Positions 25,998 to 38,974 of a stretch of 64,000 nt of DNA are shown piece after piece. Origin of the DNA: Callaeas wilsoni (taxonomy: Eukaryota; Chordata; Aves; Passeriformes; Callaeidae); assembly GCA_013398955.1 (NCBI GenBank), contig VWPU01018644.1, positions 19,566 through 83,565 on the forward strand, given 5' to 3'. The stretch's first letter is position 1; each line of letters opens with the position of its first letter. The notes under the pieces were generated by a model. It was given only the letters and a program-made list of their open reading frames with translations. It searched no databases and was not told the DNA's origin. A program made the translations under genes and the position numbers.

Positions 25998-26009
25998 AAA
26001 AAAAAAAAA
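25998..26009. repeat. Poly-A tract (12 bp)
   Basis: This is a short uninterrupted A run with no associated element. Confidence 0.75.
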
Positions 26010-28260
26010 TTAAGGAGAATAGACTAAGAAAAGATATGTAAGGAAAACAGGACCTAACCTTATCAGAGGCTAAGAGACAGGAGCAGGCAGAAGAGGCTGC
26101 AATGACCAGAGGATACACCCTAGGATGCCAGAGTTCATCTCTTTTTCTCCTGCTGGTAAATGCCTCTGCAGCCCTTGGCAAAGTTGCAACCTCACCCCTT
26201 ACACTGAGGGATGCGACCAGGAAGCTGCAGTGGCCACAAGGCTGCCTTAGGCTGCCACTCTTGTTACTCCACCCCTGAACCCTCACTGAAATTACCACCC
26301 CAGGAACCTGCCACTTCTGCACATGCAGTCACAGCAGCAACTTGTTTTAAAAGCATTATGTCCTTGCCCATAAAGTACAGAAAAAGCGTGTTTTTGTGCT
26401 CCCTTACTTCATTGCGCATGATTGCTTTCATGAAACCAGAGGTTACTAATAAAGACACAAGAGCAAAAATTCAAATATCATCATTAAAACTATGGAAAAA
26501 GTTCTAGAGAAGAATGTGCTTTTCTCAGAATAAAAAAAGTTTTTAACACATTTTTCACATTTATTGTTTGAGTGTTTGGGGTTTGTTCTTTTTACATCTA
26601 CCTGCATTGCAAGTATTGTGGTGTCTTCTTCCAAAGTGTTATTTTTATTGTTGTAATTTGTCATGATACTAATTTGTCACTTAGGTTAAAAAAAAGTGTT
26701 ATTCTAAGAGTTAAGAAAATGCATTCAGAAAAATAGCATAAGAAATATTAAAGCTTAGCTCCAAGGTCTCCCTCTTGGTTGGGCATGGTTGGGAATATAG
26801 AACGGCCTAAGCAAGAGGAGTAATGACCTTATGTAGAGTGCAGTAACCAGGGCACAAAGCAAACAGATTTGTAGCTGAACGGCCCTTTCATAAAGATTTT
26901 TATTATCTAAGAGACAGAGATGGAAAACTATTCTGTGTTCACCTCTTCCAGCAGAGTGCTGCCAGCCTGGACAGCCTATTCCTCCTTTCTCTGAGGGAAA
27001 CCACAGGTTTATTTTTAAGCCCAGTGGATTTTCCCCTCTCACTGCCCCATAGGCAAAGCTTTTTACTTCCTCCAATAAACTGAGCCTAATCTCATCTCCA
27101 TCAGACATCTCCTCACCAGCTCAGGTAACATTAACAGGCCCCTTACCACAGGAAACAAAGCTCCTACCAACAAGGCACAAAACACCTTCCCCTACAGAAG
27201 AGAGCAAATCCAATTAATATGTGCAGCTAATTGAGACAAACGAGCAAGTCCAGGCCTGGCAGCAAGCAACCAGAGTGATGACTTGGTAACAGAAGGTGAA
27301 GGATTTGGCACAGATGGCTCTGGTCCAGCTCCTGAAGGACCTGCAGGAGGCCCGTGCACAGTGCAGGGGTGAGCAAGTCCCAGAGGCAGGAAGCTGGGCC
27401 AGGATAACCCTGTAAAACCACACAGTATTGCATCAGCTCTTGCAACACCATTGCCCCAGCTGAAACACATCTGCTCTGCATCCCATCCTTGCTCTGTTCT
27501 AGGGATGAGTTGAAAGAGGACAGTTGGTAAAACCTCTTTTTTCACTCAAGGAAAATAACCATAAGTAACCCTAGGAAGGAAAAACAAAGGAAAATGTCTC
27601 TCAACAAGCAAATGGGCTTTCTGAGGACAATTGCAAACCCTCATTGAAGGATTTGTCCTCAACATATGTTTTCTAAAACCACTTCTCCATCTATGAAATA
27701 TGTCAATGCAAAAGAAGCTTTTTTTTTTACCATATATTTCAATGAAAATTGTAGAAAATATTTAATCACAGAGCTAAAAATGGTATGTCATTATTAAAAG
27801 TACTAAAGAGATAAAACACAGTACTGAGCTACATGAAGTACAAACATTAGCATTACAGGGTTACCCCCCTCCTAGCTCAACATAGTCAAACAATTAAAGC
27901 ACCCAATTATCTAGCATGGAGCTATTTAGTCCTCAGTTCTCATTAGAAGTAATTAGGTGTGTTAATTTGATTTAATTTTTTTCATGATATAGAAAATGTT
28001 CAGGCTGATGTCTGATAATCTGGTGCTGTCATTCATAACTGAGATTTAAGTAACCTTAAAAGAGATAAGGTTCTTCATTATAATCATGAAGCTGTAATTA
28101 ACATCAAGCACCTGTTGAAGTCATGCTTTCAGTAGCTTTTTATGACACTCTTTTTGATGAACTACAGACAGTTGAAAAATTAAAATTTTAAGATTTATAA
28201 TGCAGAACTGTAGAAGTTAGTCTTTATTACTAAACCTGGCACGTAAAGGGATATGTCCCA

Positions 28261-28280
28261 TTTTATATTTCAGGTAAGTT
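28261..28280 (+). promoter_or_regulatory. Ratchet-type (recursive) splice motif candidate
   Basis: A T-rich stretch ends in TTTCAG immediately followed by GTAAGTTT, so an acceptor and a donor are juxtaposed at 28273/28274 with no exon between. This is the form of recursive splice points known in very long introns. It would function only if a plus-strand gene spans the window, which the sequence does not show. Chance occurrence of such a motif in 64 kb is not unlikely. Confidence 0.15.
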
Positions 28281-28973
28281 TAGCTTTCAAGATATTTCTT
28301 CACTCAGAGGAATGCAGCTTGCTTTTAAAAAAATTGCATTTTCTGCACCTCAAAAAGACAATAATATGTGTCATTTGCAAGGGGCACAAGATGGAACGTA
28401 TGGTCAATATGGTATAGAAATGTACAGAAGCACATGTAATGTACTGTATGACCGTGAAAATGTGTGTGATACTAAAAATCCAATGGCCATGTCCATAGGG
28501 AACAGAAACAAGCATTTTCCTGCCACAGACTGTGGGCTTCCAGCCTGTAAGTGACAAAGAATGAGAAGGAAATAGTTGTGTCAGTCAGTCACATGACTAC
28601 AAGCTATCAATGTGATGCAGACATGAAAAAGATGATTGTAATTCTTTGTCAGGCAAAGTATTTTCCATAGAGACAGGAGTTGTTAATGCAGTTTTACAAG
28701 GCACCAGTAAAATTTCACTTGTTGCACCGTATGTAATCCTGGCCACTGATGTTGAAAAGAGATGAACTGAAATAGGCATAAAAATAGATGTTAACATGTT
28801 CAGAGTAAGAAGAAACCAATTTCTGAGAGAAATCAACAGATTTTGTTTAACCTTAGAAAACCACAGCTGTGTGTTATATCACTATAAATACATCAGTGAA
28901 GATGAGAAAAAAAGGTTAAGTAATTTTAAAGATAAATATGGTAGAAAAAGATGACCTAAATTGATCATGAGTA

Positions 28974-28990
28974 AGTGTACACTGTACACT
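28974..28990. repeat. 17-bp near-palindrome
   Basis: Arms AGTGTAC and GTACACT are perfect reverse complements separated by three bases. This is a small cruciform-capable or dimer-binding-like site of unknown significance. Confidence 0.6.
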
Positions 28991-30097
28991 GGAAATGTAA
29001 ACATGCTTTCTAAGCTATTAAAAAAAATCCAAATTGGCTTCAGCTGAATTTTTCACCAGTGGGAGGTTAGAGCTCATGGAATCTCAGCATAGAAATGCCA
29101 GTCATGGCTCTCTTGCTAATTTATTTGTTTCAAAATCTCTGTTAAAATGCTGTCATACCTTTCCTAGAGGCTACAAAGAGCTCTATATCAGCAGGAGGAA
29201 GGAACGATTAACTAGGAAATTCTGAGCCTGGAACTTGCTGTGACACTCGAAAATCTCTGTTTTCCTCTAACAGCCCCCATCTGTCGGCCCAGGCATTGTC
29301 TGCATTGACGGGAGACAACCTACAGGAACCGCTATTTCATTTGAGAGAAGTGTAGGGCATTTATGTGAGGGAAGAAATAGCACAAGGGCAAAGTCTGGTC
29401 TAGACGCAGGAACCAGAGCTTCTGTGAACTGAATTGGAAGAAAAAAAACCCAACATAAAATCATAAATTGATTAAATTTTACTTGTGAGATTGTTCTTCT
29501 GTTTTCTTTATACTTTAGGACCTCAGAAAAATCTTCTTAGAGAATTAACATTTTATGGATAGATCCAGTTAAAACAATTCTGGTGTTGGCTGCCCACCAA
29601 ACAAATGCAAACCTCATAACTGATCTTTTATCCACTATGGTCAGGCAGTCTCTAGAGCTCCATGATGCATGCAGTTCATTTTTCTGAGCAAATAAGCAGA
29701 ATTATTTAATAACAACAGCTGTCTCATATCTATCCCACTTGTAATTCCATTAATCAGAAAATCTTATGCCAGGCTTAACAAATGTAATTTTTTTTTTCCC
29801 TCACTCCTGAGCTCTGCTGCCTCGGCTTATTAGTGTCAGCAGATGTTTTAGAGTACCAGAAGCAAGGAGAGGCTGGTACTCCAACCCTGCAGTCCAAGCT
29901 GATGGGCGTAAGGCAGGAGAGCAAGAGGTGGGCACCCACCTAGGAGGTACAAAAAGCTCAGTCCTAGATTTAGGATACAGCAAGATCACTGTCACTATAG
30001 ATATAGAAAAGCAAACCACTTAGAAAGCAAGCCACTGCCTGGACCTGATGGGTTTGCAGACTGGGCTTTGGCCTAGTTGCATTACCTGCAGTGCAGT

Positions 30098-30119
30098 ATT
30101 TAAATGCAATTTAAATGCA
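30098..30119. repeat. 11-bp perfect direct repeat, two copies
   Basis: ATTTAAATGCA occurs twice back to back with no mismatch. It is a minor local duplication containing TAAATGCA, loosely similar to octamer-type sites. Confidence 0.8.
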
Positions 30120-33100
30120 GCCAGACAACCCACTAAAGGTCTCTGAAACAGGTCAGCAGCTTTCCGCAGCCTGGCTCCCATTCAACCCAGTCTGCAGCCT
30201 GAAAAGTGCACAGAAGGGATGTTTAATTATACAACTGCCACATAACCTGTCCAGGCAAAGAAGCAGCAAAAGGCAGAGAGCTCTCAAGTCACTTCTAATG
30301 GCCATGGAAAAAAAATGTGCTTTGATATGTTATATAACATTAGGTCAATATTTCCAGCTACCCTTGCTCCTCCAAGGGCTTGAAGAGGCCAGCTAGCAGA
30401 TATATTGACAGTCTTTCAAATTAATGGTACTTTTCTTTCAGTTTATTTTCTTGGCCAAACATTTGCCAAGTTCAGAAAAGCCCAAACTGTGACGTGGCAT
30501 TTGTATTATATTATCTCTCTTAGTCTTTTGTCAAACTGGCTCATCTTGGCTTTCATATCTTCTTTTCACAGCTCTCATAATCTTTTACCTACTTCAGCAT
30601 TGTCTATTATTTCCTCACTTTGGAGAAACTTTTGAGAAAAAAAAAATCAAGATTCAGCCTTTGCAATATATACAAAATTAATTTATGCATATACATTTAT
30701 TTCAGGAAATATTTTATTTGGCTTCTCTTTATGAATTAGATCTGAAACCATTAATTTTTGCTAATTTTACCTACTCTAATAATCACTGGGCAGCGTCAGC
30801 TGGTAAGTTGGAAAAAGTCAGGACTAGTGAATTTTTCCTTGTTTGTATTTTACATTTAATTTCTTCATAAATTAAACAGACTCTCCACTAAAAATGCTGC
30901 AACCAAACACAGCCACTTTAAGAAAAGTACCTGAAAGAAATAGATATGCTTTATACCGGAGGTTTTTTCCTAAGAGAATGGTTGCAAACAGTGAAACAGT
31001 TAAATCATTTAAACACTGAAACTGATGGCTATACGCCAAATAAAGACAAAAGCTCCAGCACAATTGTAGTGAATCTGTCAAAGAAAATCCACCTCCAATG
31101 AGGAAGGCCCCATGCATTTTTGCTCATGCCATTTTCTGGTATTAGCAGTACTGATGTTACTTGTAGGTTACCAGTTAGGATAGAGCTCTTTCTTTCTCCA
31201 GTGCAAGTTAGATATGCATTTGACCTATTTTTTCCAAGTTGTTTACACATCACAATTGATTATATGCCTTGCTATAAGCAAAAAAATCCCTGATTTAGTG
31301 ACCTGTCATATCACTAACAAATGTATAATTCCCTTTAATAGTTTTGGTGAGGGTTTTTTAAATAGCTTTTCTCTGAGTAAATTTTTTATTCTCCTCCTGC
31401 TCTAAAAACAAAAATACAGTCCATAATCTTCACACTAAACTGTTTTTAACACCAATGCATGTTCTACAGGCTGAAGGAGAGGACTGTGACCTCTCTTTGC
31501 TTCTCGAGGGTTTTAGAAGTAGAATCCCAGCAGCATTTGTTGAATGTTGCTTGCAGTGGAAGTAACACTACAGACACAGCGTTAAGCTCCATCTTTAAGT
31601 TCCCAGTCCAACTGAGAAGGCAGAAGTGATGAGGAATTCATTATATCTCATTGCAGTTATCAGTCCTGTTTCCCAGAGACCAGTGTTGGTTGCTGTTCTG
31701 TTCTTTACCTTATAATGCTTTACTAAACGAGTTATGTATCAGCCACTTTATTATCTAATTTATATAGGCTGTTCAGCTGTTTCTTAGGCCTGAAATTACC
31801 CCAGCCTCCTGTACATAATTTTTAATATCAATCCAACATTAATATTCTGTCACTCTTTTGAAACCTCCTTACGGTTATCAATTACCTTATTGAAGATAAT
31901 TTCTTGGCTGACAGTTTAAAAACTCTTGCATTCAAGTTCAGATTTTTTTTTTAAATAATTGGTTTTAATTGTAGCTGCTGTCAATTTCAGTAGTAACTGA
32001 GGAGAATAATAAGTACCTTCCAATATATTTTCTAATATATCAAACAAAGGCAAGAAATAGTTATCAATTCCATCTTTATGGTCTGTATAGTTACTAACTT
32101 GACTACTTTTCCCATTTCTGTCTAACCAATGTCAGAGCTAGTATTTCTTTTATTGTTATTATATGTTTTTTATCAATATTCTCATTTCCATACCTCACCA
32201 TTATTCTTTGGTCTCCAGTGACCCTTAGTTTCCCAGGCTTTGAGCTCTGAGATAACTGCATCTCACCCCCATAACTGGGGTAGGATGACAACATACCTGA
32301 TTTCCCAGAACTTTTTGGCCTGAGAATTACAGAGCACCTCATTACACATCTCTGGAAGGCACAGCCTGCAGCTGCACCATGAAGATCAAAAGTAAGAAGC
32401 CCTGGTATAATGGTGACTAACATTCATACATGTCAGAGCTGCATATAATCTTGGGAGAAGGTCCTAAACACAACACTTCTGAATTTTGGTTTAAAAAGCT
32501 TTTAGGTATCCAGCAAGTTGCATTGTTACTGTTTGCTCTATGCAAGCTCCACTCATTTTAACAGTTTCTACTACTATTAATCTCCATCATCTGCACTGGT
32601 AGCAAAATGGCTCTAGGTGTACAGCTTTCCTGGAAACCAGGGGTTTCCTTTCTCTTTCATTTGTTTTCGCTCTGAAGTCATCCAAAACCAACAACAACAG
32701 GGGGAGAGTTCAGATCAGAATCTATAATAATGCCTTTATTTGAAACATCATACAGTTTAAAACTTTACGGGGGGGAAAAACGCTAAAAATAAATAAAGGG
32801 GAAAATAGATAAATTTAATAAAAACTAGTGCATATCTTGTATTAATAGACTGCATACCCTAACGAAGATATGAACATCCTTCACCTTTGTTCTTGACATC
32901 CTTGGATTCCATGTGCTCTTTAACAGATAAGAAGAACTCTATTTTTTGTGTCATATAAACAAGCTGAAAAAGCCATGGAATTTTAAAATTTCCTTGTAGT
33001 AAGTCTGTTTCAGTTACAAAAGGAGGATGAGCTGTGTGGTAAAGTCAAGTACAGATATCCCAGCAATGCTGCTATAGATAGTAAAATGACTTCTGACATT

Positions 33101-34026
33101 GAAAATGGTGAAAAACACCATGAGGTGGAATCCTCCAAAGAACAGTTCTGTAGTACCAAGAAAACAAGAAACAATTTTGCTTTCCTTGCCCAGCAGGTAT
33201 AACTAACACTGGATAAAGAAAAACAAGGGTGAAGAAGGACGTCTAAATGAAACATTTCAGACAGGAATGACTCAGAAATACTTTTTCATGGTATACAAAG
33301 AAATCCTTGTATTTTTTAGCTCTGTGGAGTCAAACTATTTTTCTGTACATTTATGTTTTTCAATTGATTGACTAGACTCTCAATACTTTAATGACTTTGG
33401 CCAAGGACAGAGTAAGGGATGTGAGGTGATGAACATCACAGCAGCAAAAGTTATCCTAAATCCCAGTAGTCACTGCTTTTCCTGCACTCTTGTTTTGAAC
33501 TCCAATACAGATCTGCAAGGTTTCCCTGATGCATCAGAACTAAAAGGGAGATGGATTTGGAACAAATACAGCCTTTCAGATACTTCTAAAATTCTGAATC
33601 CACACCACTGGGGTTTTTTTCCTAAAAAATAAGTCATTCTTTATAAGCTATGTTTTCTCAAACTTGCACAGCCACAGTGTCTAAGTTATCTTGCTTTCTA
33701 GCTCAGGAAATGTGAATATAGATGTAGAAGACCATTCATACAGAGTGGGGCTGTGAGGAGAACTACAAGTTTAAAGCCAAAAATGGAGGTGAATTGCAAT
33801 CACTGTGCTAGAAGGATCATGGCCTCAACTGGCAAAACAGACTCAAGTTTGGCTGAATCAGCTGAACCACAAAGGAATTTATTCATTTAAATAATATAGC
33901 CATCATCCCTTCCTAGGTTTGGAGAAGTTGATAGAAAAAATAAAGGTCACAGTGATTTAAAAAAAGTGAAAATCCAGTAAGAGAGAGATCTCCATACACC
34001 ATAGGCATTGTTTTGGGGCTACTGTT

Positions 34027-34057
34027 AGAGTTTGGAGGTCTGGGAAGTCCAAACTCT
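34027..34057. repeat. Perfect 10-bp inverted repeat (hairpin)
   Basis: AGAGTTTGGA at 34027-34036 is the exact reverse complement of TCCAAACTCT at 34048-34057, with an 11-base loop. No T-run follows, so it is not a classical terminator, and the stem is too short for an obvious microRNA precursor. Confidence 0.75.
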
Positions 34058-36710
34058 GCAACTACAAAATCACTCTTGCTGTAGTGTCTGCTACACGCAG
34101 GACAAAACAGCTTCAAGATGTCCTCTTGTGTGGGAATAAAACTTAGGAGAGTCATCCTAGAGTCATCCTTGATCTTGTTCTGAGCAAATTTATACTAAAG
34201 GCAAATGACATCTTTGCTGGCAAACCCCAGCCTGAGGATTGCTAACAGAGCAGGGCACTGAAAACTCCCAGGTCCGCTTCAAAAATGGTATATTGATAAA
34301 GTTTGATCCATGCCATAAAAGAGAAAATAAATATTCAATAAAAAGCATAATTTAAAAAAAAATCTATCTATCCCAACGGGAAGTGAAGAATGGTGACACT
34401 TTTACTTCCTACTCCTCTCTACATTCCTCTTAATTCCTTATCATTACTCTTGCACTACCTTGCACTGGCAAAGTAATGGATGACACACATTTCCTGAAAA
34501 TTCATTTACATTGAGATGAGTTCAAATTATTTCTCTGGAATAACTTGTCATTTGCTGTTGTAATTCTTAAATAACCAATTCAAAAGACATTTTTCTTAAA
34601 TGAACCCTTTAAAAATATTATAACTTGCTATTACACACTGAATATTAAGAGGACCGAATATAAAACTAAGTAGACTAAATAGTCAATAGATTAAATAGAC
34701 AGTATTATTATTACTGATACTTGAATCACTAATAAATATTTGAGTTACTAGTTTGATGTATAACCTACATGTAAGTCACCAGCAATAACTGAGCCTAAGC
34801 ACAATTTAAATACAATTTGGTTCAGAGTTCTCAGTGAAATATTTTTTTCCCCACTGTGCCTTGCTGGAAATTTTTTCCATCAAATGAAACAGTGGTTTCC
34901 CCTGCAAATTCCTGTTCCTTGTCTCTCATGCAGATGTCTTTTCCACAATTTATATTACTCGAGGACTCAAAAATTTTAAAAGTAAATCTCCTTTTTCAAT
35001 CTTAGATGTAGTTTATCAGAACCACTTTTGGGAACCCTGTAGGTTTCCAGTGTGATACTGAAGAGTTTAACATAGTTTTGAAAGTGAGCTTCACAACTTC
35101 CTCAGCCTGTTTAATGTTCATTTTATTCACAAGGTTTGCAAGACATTAATGTTTTTTTCATTCTCATCAGTGCAAAGAGCACTGGTAAAGAGTAAAACCA
35201 GGAAACTTCCTTGAGTACAGAATAATTACCAGCTTAGTGACAAATATTCTCTCAAAAATTACATCTGTACAGTGCTTTCTTCAGAATACACAAGTAGTTG
35301 ATGGGCATGTTCATAGAGAAATGTGCACTTAACAGGCAAAGGAATGTGGACCAGTTCTCAATTCACTGAATTTCATTTCTCTGCCATCTGGGCGGAGCTT
35401 ATGGCAGATCACAACCAATAACGATCGCTTAGGTAGAACAAAAATTAACCTTCTATATAATGATCTACTTTGTAAACCTGTAAGGATTCCATCTTCTGCA
35501 GCTTTGAAATGGAGGGAAAACTTTCCACAAATTCTTTTCTGCCATTGCCTGTACCCTCTGGTGCGTGAGGCTGTGTTAGTCTTCCCCACAATCCCACCTG
35601 GGTGCTCCAACCCCGTGTCATTAGTGCGATCACCCACATTGCTGAGCCGCGCTGCTCTCGGGCTCCTCTGCTGCCAGTGGCCATGGCACATGTCAGATGT
35701 GCCACAGCTGCTCTTGCCTCTCGGAAGGTGCAGAGCTCTCTGAGAATGGGGAGCTGCAGAGAATCTGTCTGTGTAGGCAACAGATTGGTTTTCTCACTGA
35801 TAGAAGAAACAATATTAAACAAAGAGTGTTAAATAGGTGGGTTGGGTGTTTTTCCTTACAACAGTTGGAAAATTAAATTCCTTTAAAAGCCTTTTTTTTT
35901 TGATTGATGAGTTACAAGCCAGCCCTCCTCCCTGAAGATATTTGTTCATTCCCCTCTCTTTCCCCACTGCAGGAAGATTAAACTATTTCTCAGTGCAGTG
36001 AGCTGATTAATTTTGTTCAGCCAGTGCAGCTCCTTTTCGGGCAGGGGAGTATCACAGATTTACAGTTTTCATTACCTAAGGCAGAAATTGTTAATGAGGT
36101 TTATGTTGGCTGCAGAGGGCTGAGGGAAGGCACTGCTCTAGTTGAATAGCCAAGCTACAAGGATCCCTTGCAGAAGACACTGGACACGGCTCCAGCCCCA
36201 CACACCCACCACAAATGGTTATTTCATGGGCTCAGTGTGAACACTTCTCTCCAGATTCACGAACCCTGGTAAAAACTTGGGGCTTTTCCTCTGCACACCT
36301 GACCCAGGGTAAACTGGTTTTGAGCATGAGATGCATGTACCCCACTGAGAGCAAGCAGGATTTGCTCCTCGCACACGGGGACAGGTGTTCTTGCAGCCCT
36401 CATCCCTTTACGGCTGGAGATGCAGAAGCTCCTGGGTGGCTCTGGGGCCATGGGCTGTCCCTCCTGTGTGTTAAAGGGTACGTCCACAGCCACCAGTGAC
36501 CCATGCACACCAGATGCTCAGTATTTTTGGCAAACCTAAAAGCATTTACTCCAAGTAATTCTTTCTAGGTAGGAAAGAATTCTTTCTATTGATGTGCAGA
36601 AGCAGAACATCTCTAATCAAAGGCCGTGTTGCACAGTTAAACACAACCTCTGATTGATGTAACCACTAAACAACAGATAAAGTGCTTTATGAAATAAGGA
36701 TATTGGACAG

Positions 36711-36770
36711 TTCTTTTTTTGGCTTGTTTTTTTGGGTTTTTTTTGGTTTCTTTTTGGTTGACTTTTTTTT
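36711..36770. repeat. T-rich (TTTTTGG)-like low-complexity tract
   Basis: Sixty bases are almost all T and G, with T runs of 7-8 separated by GG or GGG. This is typical low-complexity sequence. Confidence 0.85.
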
Positions 36771-38932
36771 ACCAAACCCATACAAAAATACATTGCATTT
36801 AATAGGTTTATTTAAAACCTAGATGGAATGACAGTGTTTCCTTCTTCTCAACTTTCTGGCATATGACAGGACTAAGGATATGGAAATATTTCAGTGTTAG
36901 TTATATGCCTACCCAAATAGAACAAGAATGACAATATTTTTCATTATATAGCACGCATATAGGAAAGAGTCATTTTCATGAGACAGATGATATTCCTGGG
37001 TTTCAGTGAAGGACCTGCTTTGCAGTGTAACATAGAACACAAGCTTTGAATTCCTGGCTCAGTAGTCATAAGGCTCTTTAGCAGCCAGAGATCATCACAA
37101 TGAGTATTTGCACTGAAGGCAAAGTAAAAGCATTCAGTCAGTTGATTAAAAGAGCCAGAAGAAACAGTGAGATACACTGCTAGGAATAGCAGAGAGGGCA
37201 AGGAGCACTTGGGAATTCAGGTTTTCTTTATTTATCTATCTCCAGGCTTAGACTCATACGTATCTGGGAAAATTGTCTTTCAGAGACAGAGCTGTGAAGG
37301 GTTTTTTAAGCTGTTATTATTTTAATCTGACAAGTCACCTACTCAGAGAATTCAGAGCACAAAACACTGAAAACCTTTATCAACTAGTTTTGGGTTGGTA
37401 TTTTTTATATCAACTGAGTCTCAAGAATAACTAATTTGTGCAAGTTAGCTGTGCAGCAAATGTGCTCAAAGGCAAAGCACTGGGCTGAAATGCTGTGAAG
37501 TGAATTTCGCTTCAAAGGATGTAATAGCCCAGCTGTGATCAAGAAGAAAACATGGTTAGATGTGAAAGCATAATAGATATGGTATCAAAGTTCCTTGAAT
37601 ACAGGTCTCTAGAGAACAGATTTAAACGACACAAAAAACGCAAAACTACTTTGGGGCATTCTGATATAACATAGAAACAGATGTTTTGCAGTGAGTAAAA
37701 CATTAACAAAACCTCCTTAGAGGTAAATTTTCTGTAACCAAAACATCACACTATCCATAGTTCAGTTGATTTCCTCATGGAAAAAATATTACCCAGATTT
37801 GTTAAACTAGAAAGCAAATAGGATGTCAACAGAGTTACTCAGCATGGGAAAGTAAGGCTGAGGGTTGTTTGATACTGCCAAGGCAAACTGCCCTGGTGTG
37901 ACTAGCCCCTCATTTGGCCTTTCAATTATGTGTTTTCTCTCCCTGAGAGTGGAAAAAATTCAGTGAAATGTAATTTTTATTCAAAGAATAGACCTGTGTT
38001 TGCTTTATAAAAGCTCGTATCTGGGTTAATTTACAAACTCCCTCCGGGTTACGCTTTGAAATGAAGATTTAATGAAGACAAATACATTCACCCACCCAGA
38101 AAAATTTTAATTGCTGTATCTCTGATACTACCAGAGCATCGAGAATGCTGGCAACATAACAAGCACTTGTATTTCATGCAAAGGTAGAAGATTAAAAATG
38201 GCAGTGAATGATGGAAAAAATATTAAATGCTTGGTAAATCAGTCCTATTTGAATTCAGTGCAAACAAACCTCTTGGCTACAATATATTCTGGCTGAGGCC
38301 TTAAAGAGTTACAAACTTGAGTAGTGTAAAAGTCAAACATGCCACAATCCATTCTGTGCAGCAGAAATGGTGTAAACTACAAGCTCTATAACTATTTTTT
38401 TCTGGATGAGTTGCATTGTGGAGATGAATTAGATACTGTGTTGTATGACATTATTATCGTAATGAATAGACTCACCCCTGGGTGAAGGGTGAAATTTAAA
38501 AAAAGGCTGTATGTGCTAGAGTAAGAGAAAAAGAATCCAAAAATCTGTGATTTGATTATCAAAGTCTTTGCATTTTCATGATGCAGAGATGTTACTGCAG
38601 TCAAATAAACAATCCAAAAGGGGAGTAATTTAAAATTCCTGTTTTACAGAAGAAAAATAAAGAATATAGGTCTCCTTAGTATAGAAACTGTCTTAAATAC
38701 AGCTCTGAAGTATGAAATACAGCAATTATGAGTGCTTAATTAAGATCTAAACGTATAAGATAGATTGAAAATATTAAAAAGGCTCAGAGTGAAAATACCT
38801 ATAATAGGGTAAAGGATAACAAAATAGATACCTTATTTTGGAGCCAAATTGAAAATCCTGTAAGAGTTGACAACAATAGAGAAAGAAATCAGCAAGACAG
38901 TGGTAATCATCCCTAAATGCTTGGCAACCCAG

Positions 38933-38974
38933 TATCTCCTGGAATATTACATTATATCTCCTGGAAAATTACAT
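38933..38974. repeat. Near-tandem duplication, 22-bp period
   Basis: TATCTCCTGGAATATTACAT (38933-38952) recurs as TATCTCCTGGAAAATTACAT (38955-38974) with one mismatch. This is a local duplication. Confidence 0.9.

Larger units (their letters stand above)
22701..34026. other. Unique non-coding DNA
   Basis: No gene, RNA or transposon is recognised. Contents worth noting are poly-A tracts (23749-23763, 25998-26009), a near-palindrome (28974-28990), a ratchet-like splice motif (28273/28274) and an 11-bp direct repeat (30098-30119). The longest open frame, 132 codons at 25924-26322 reverse, shows no domain. Confidence 0.5.

Noticed and set aside
30030..30080. Pro-Gly-Pro-Asp-Gly-Phe reading near 30040, similar to a LINE reverse transcriptase motif
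   Set aside because: Stops occur just upstream and downstream and no other reverse transcriptase motif is present, so a six-residue match is likely chance.
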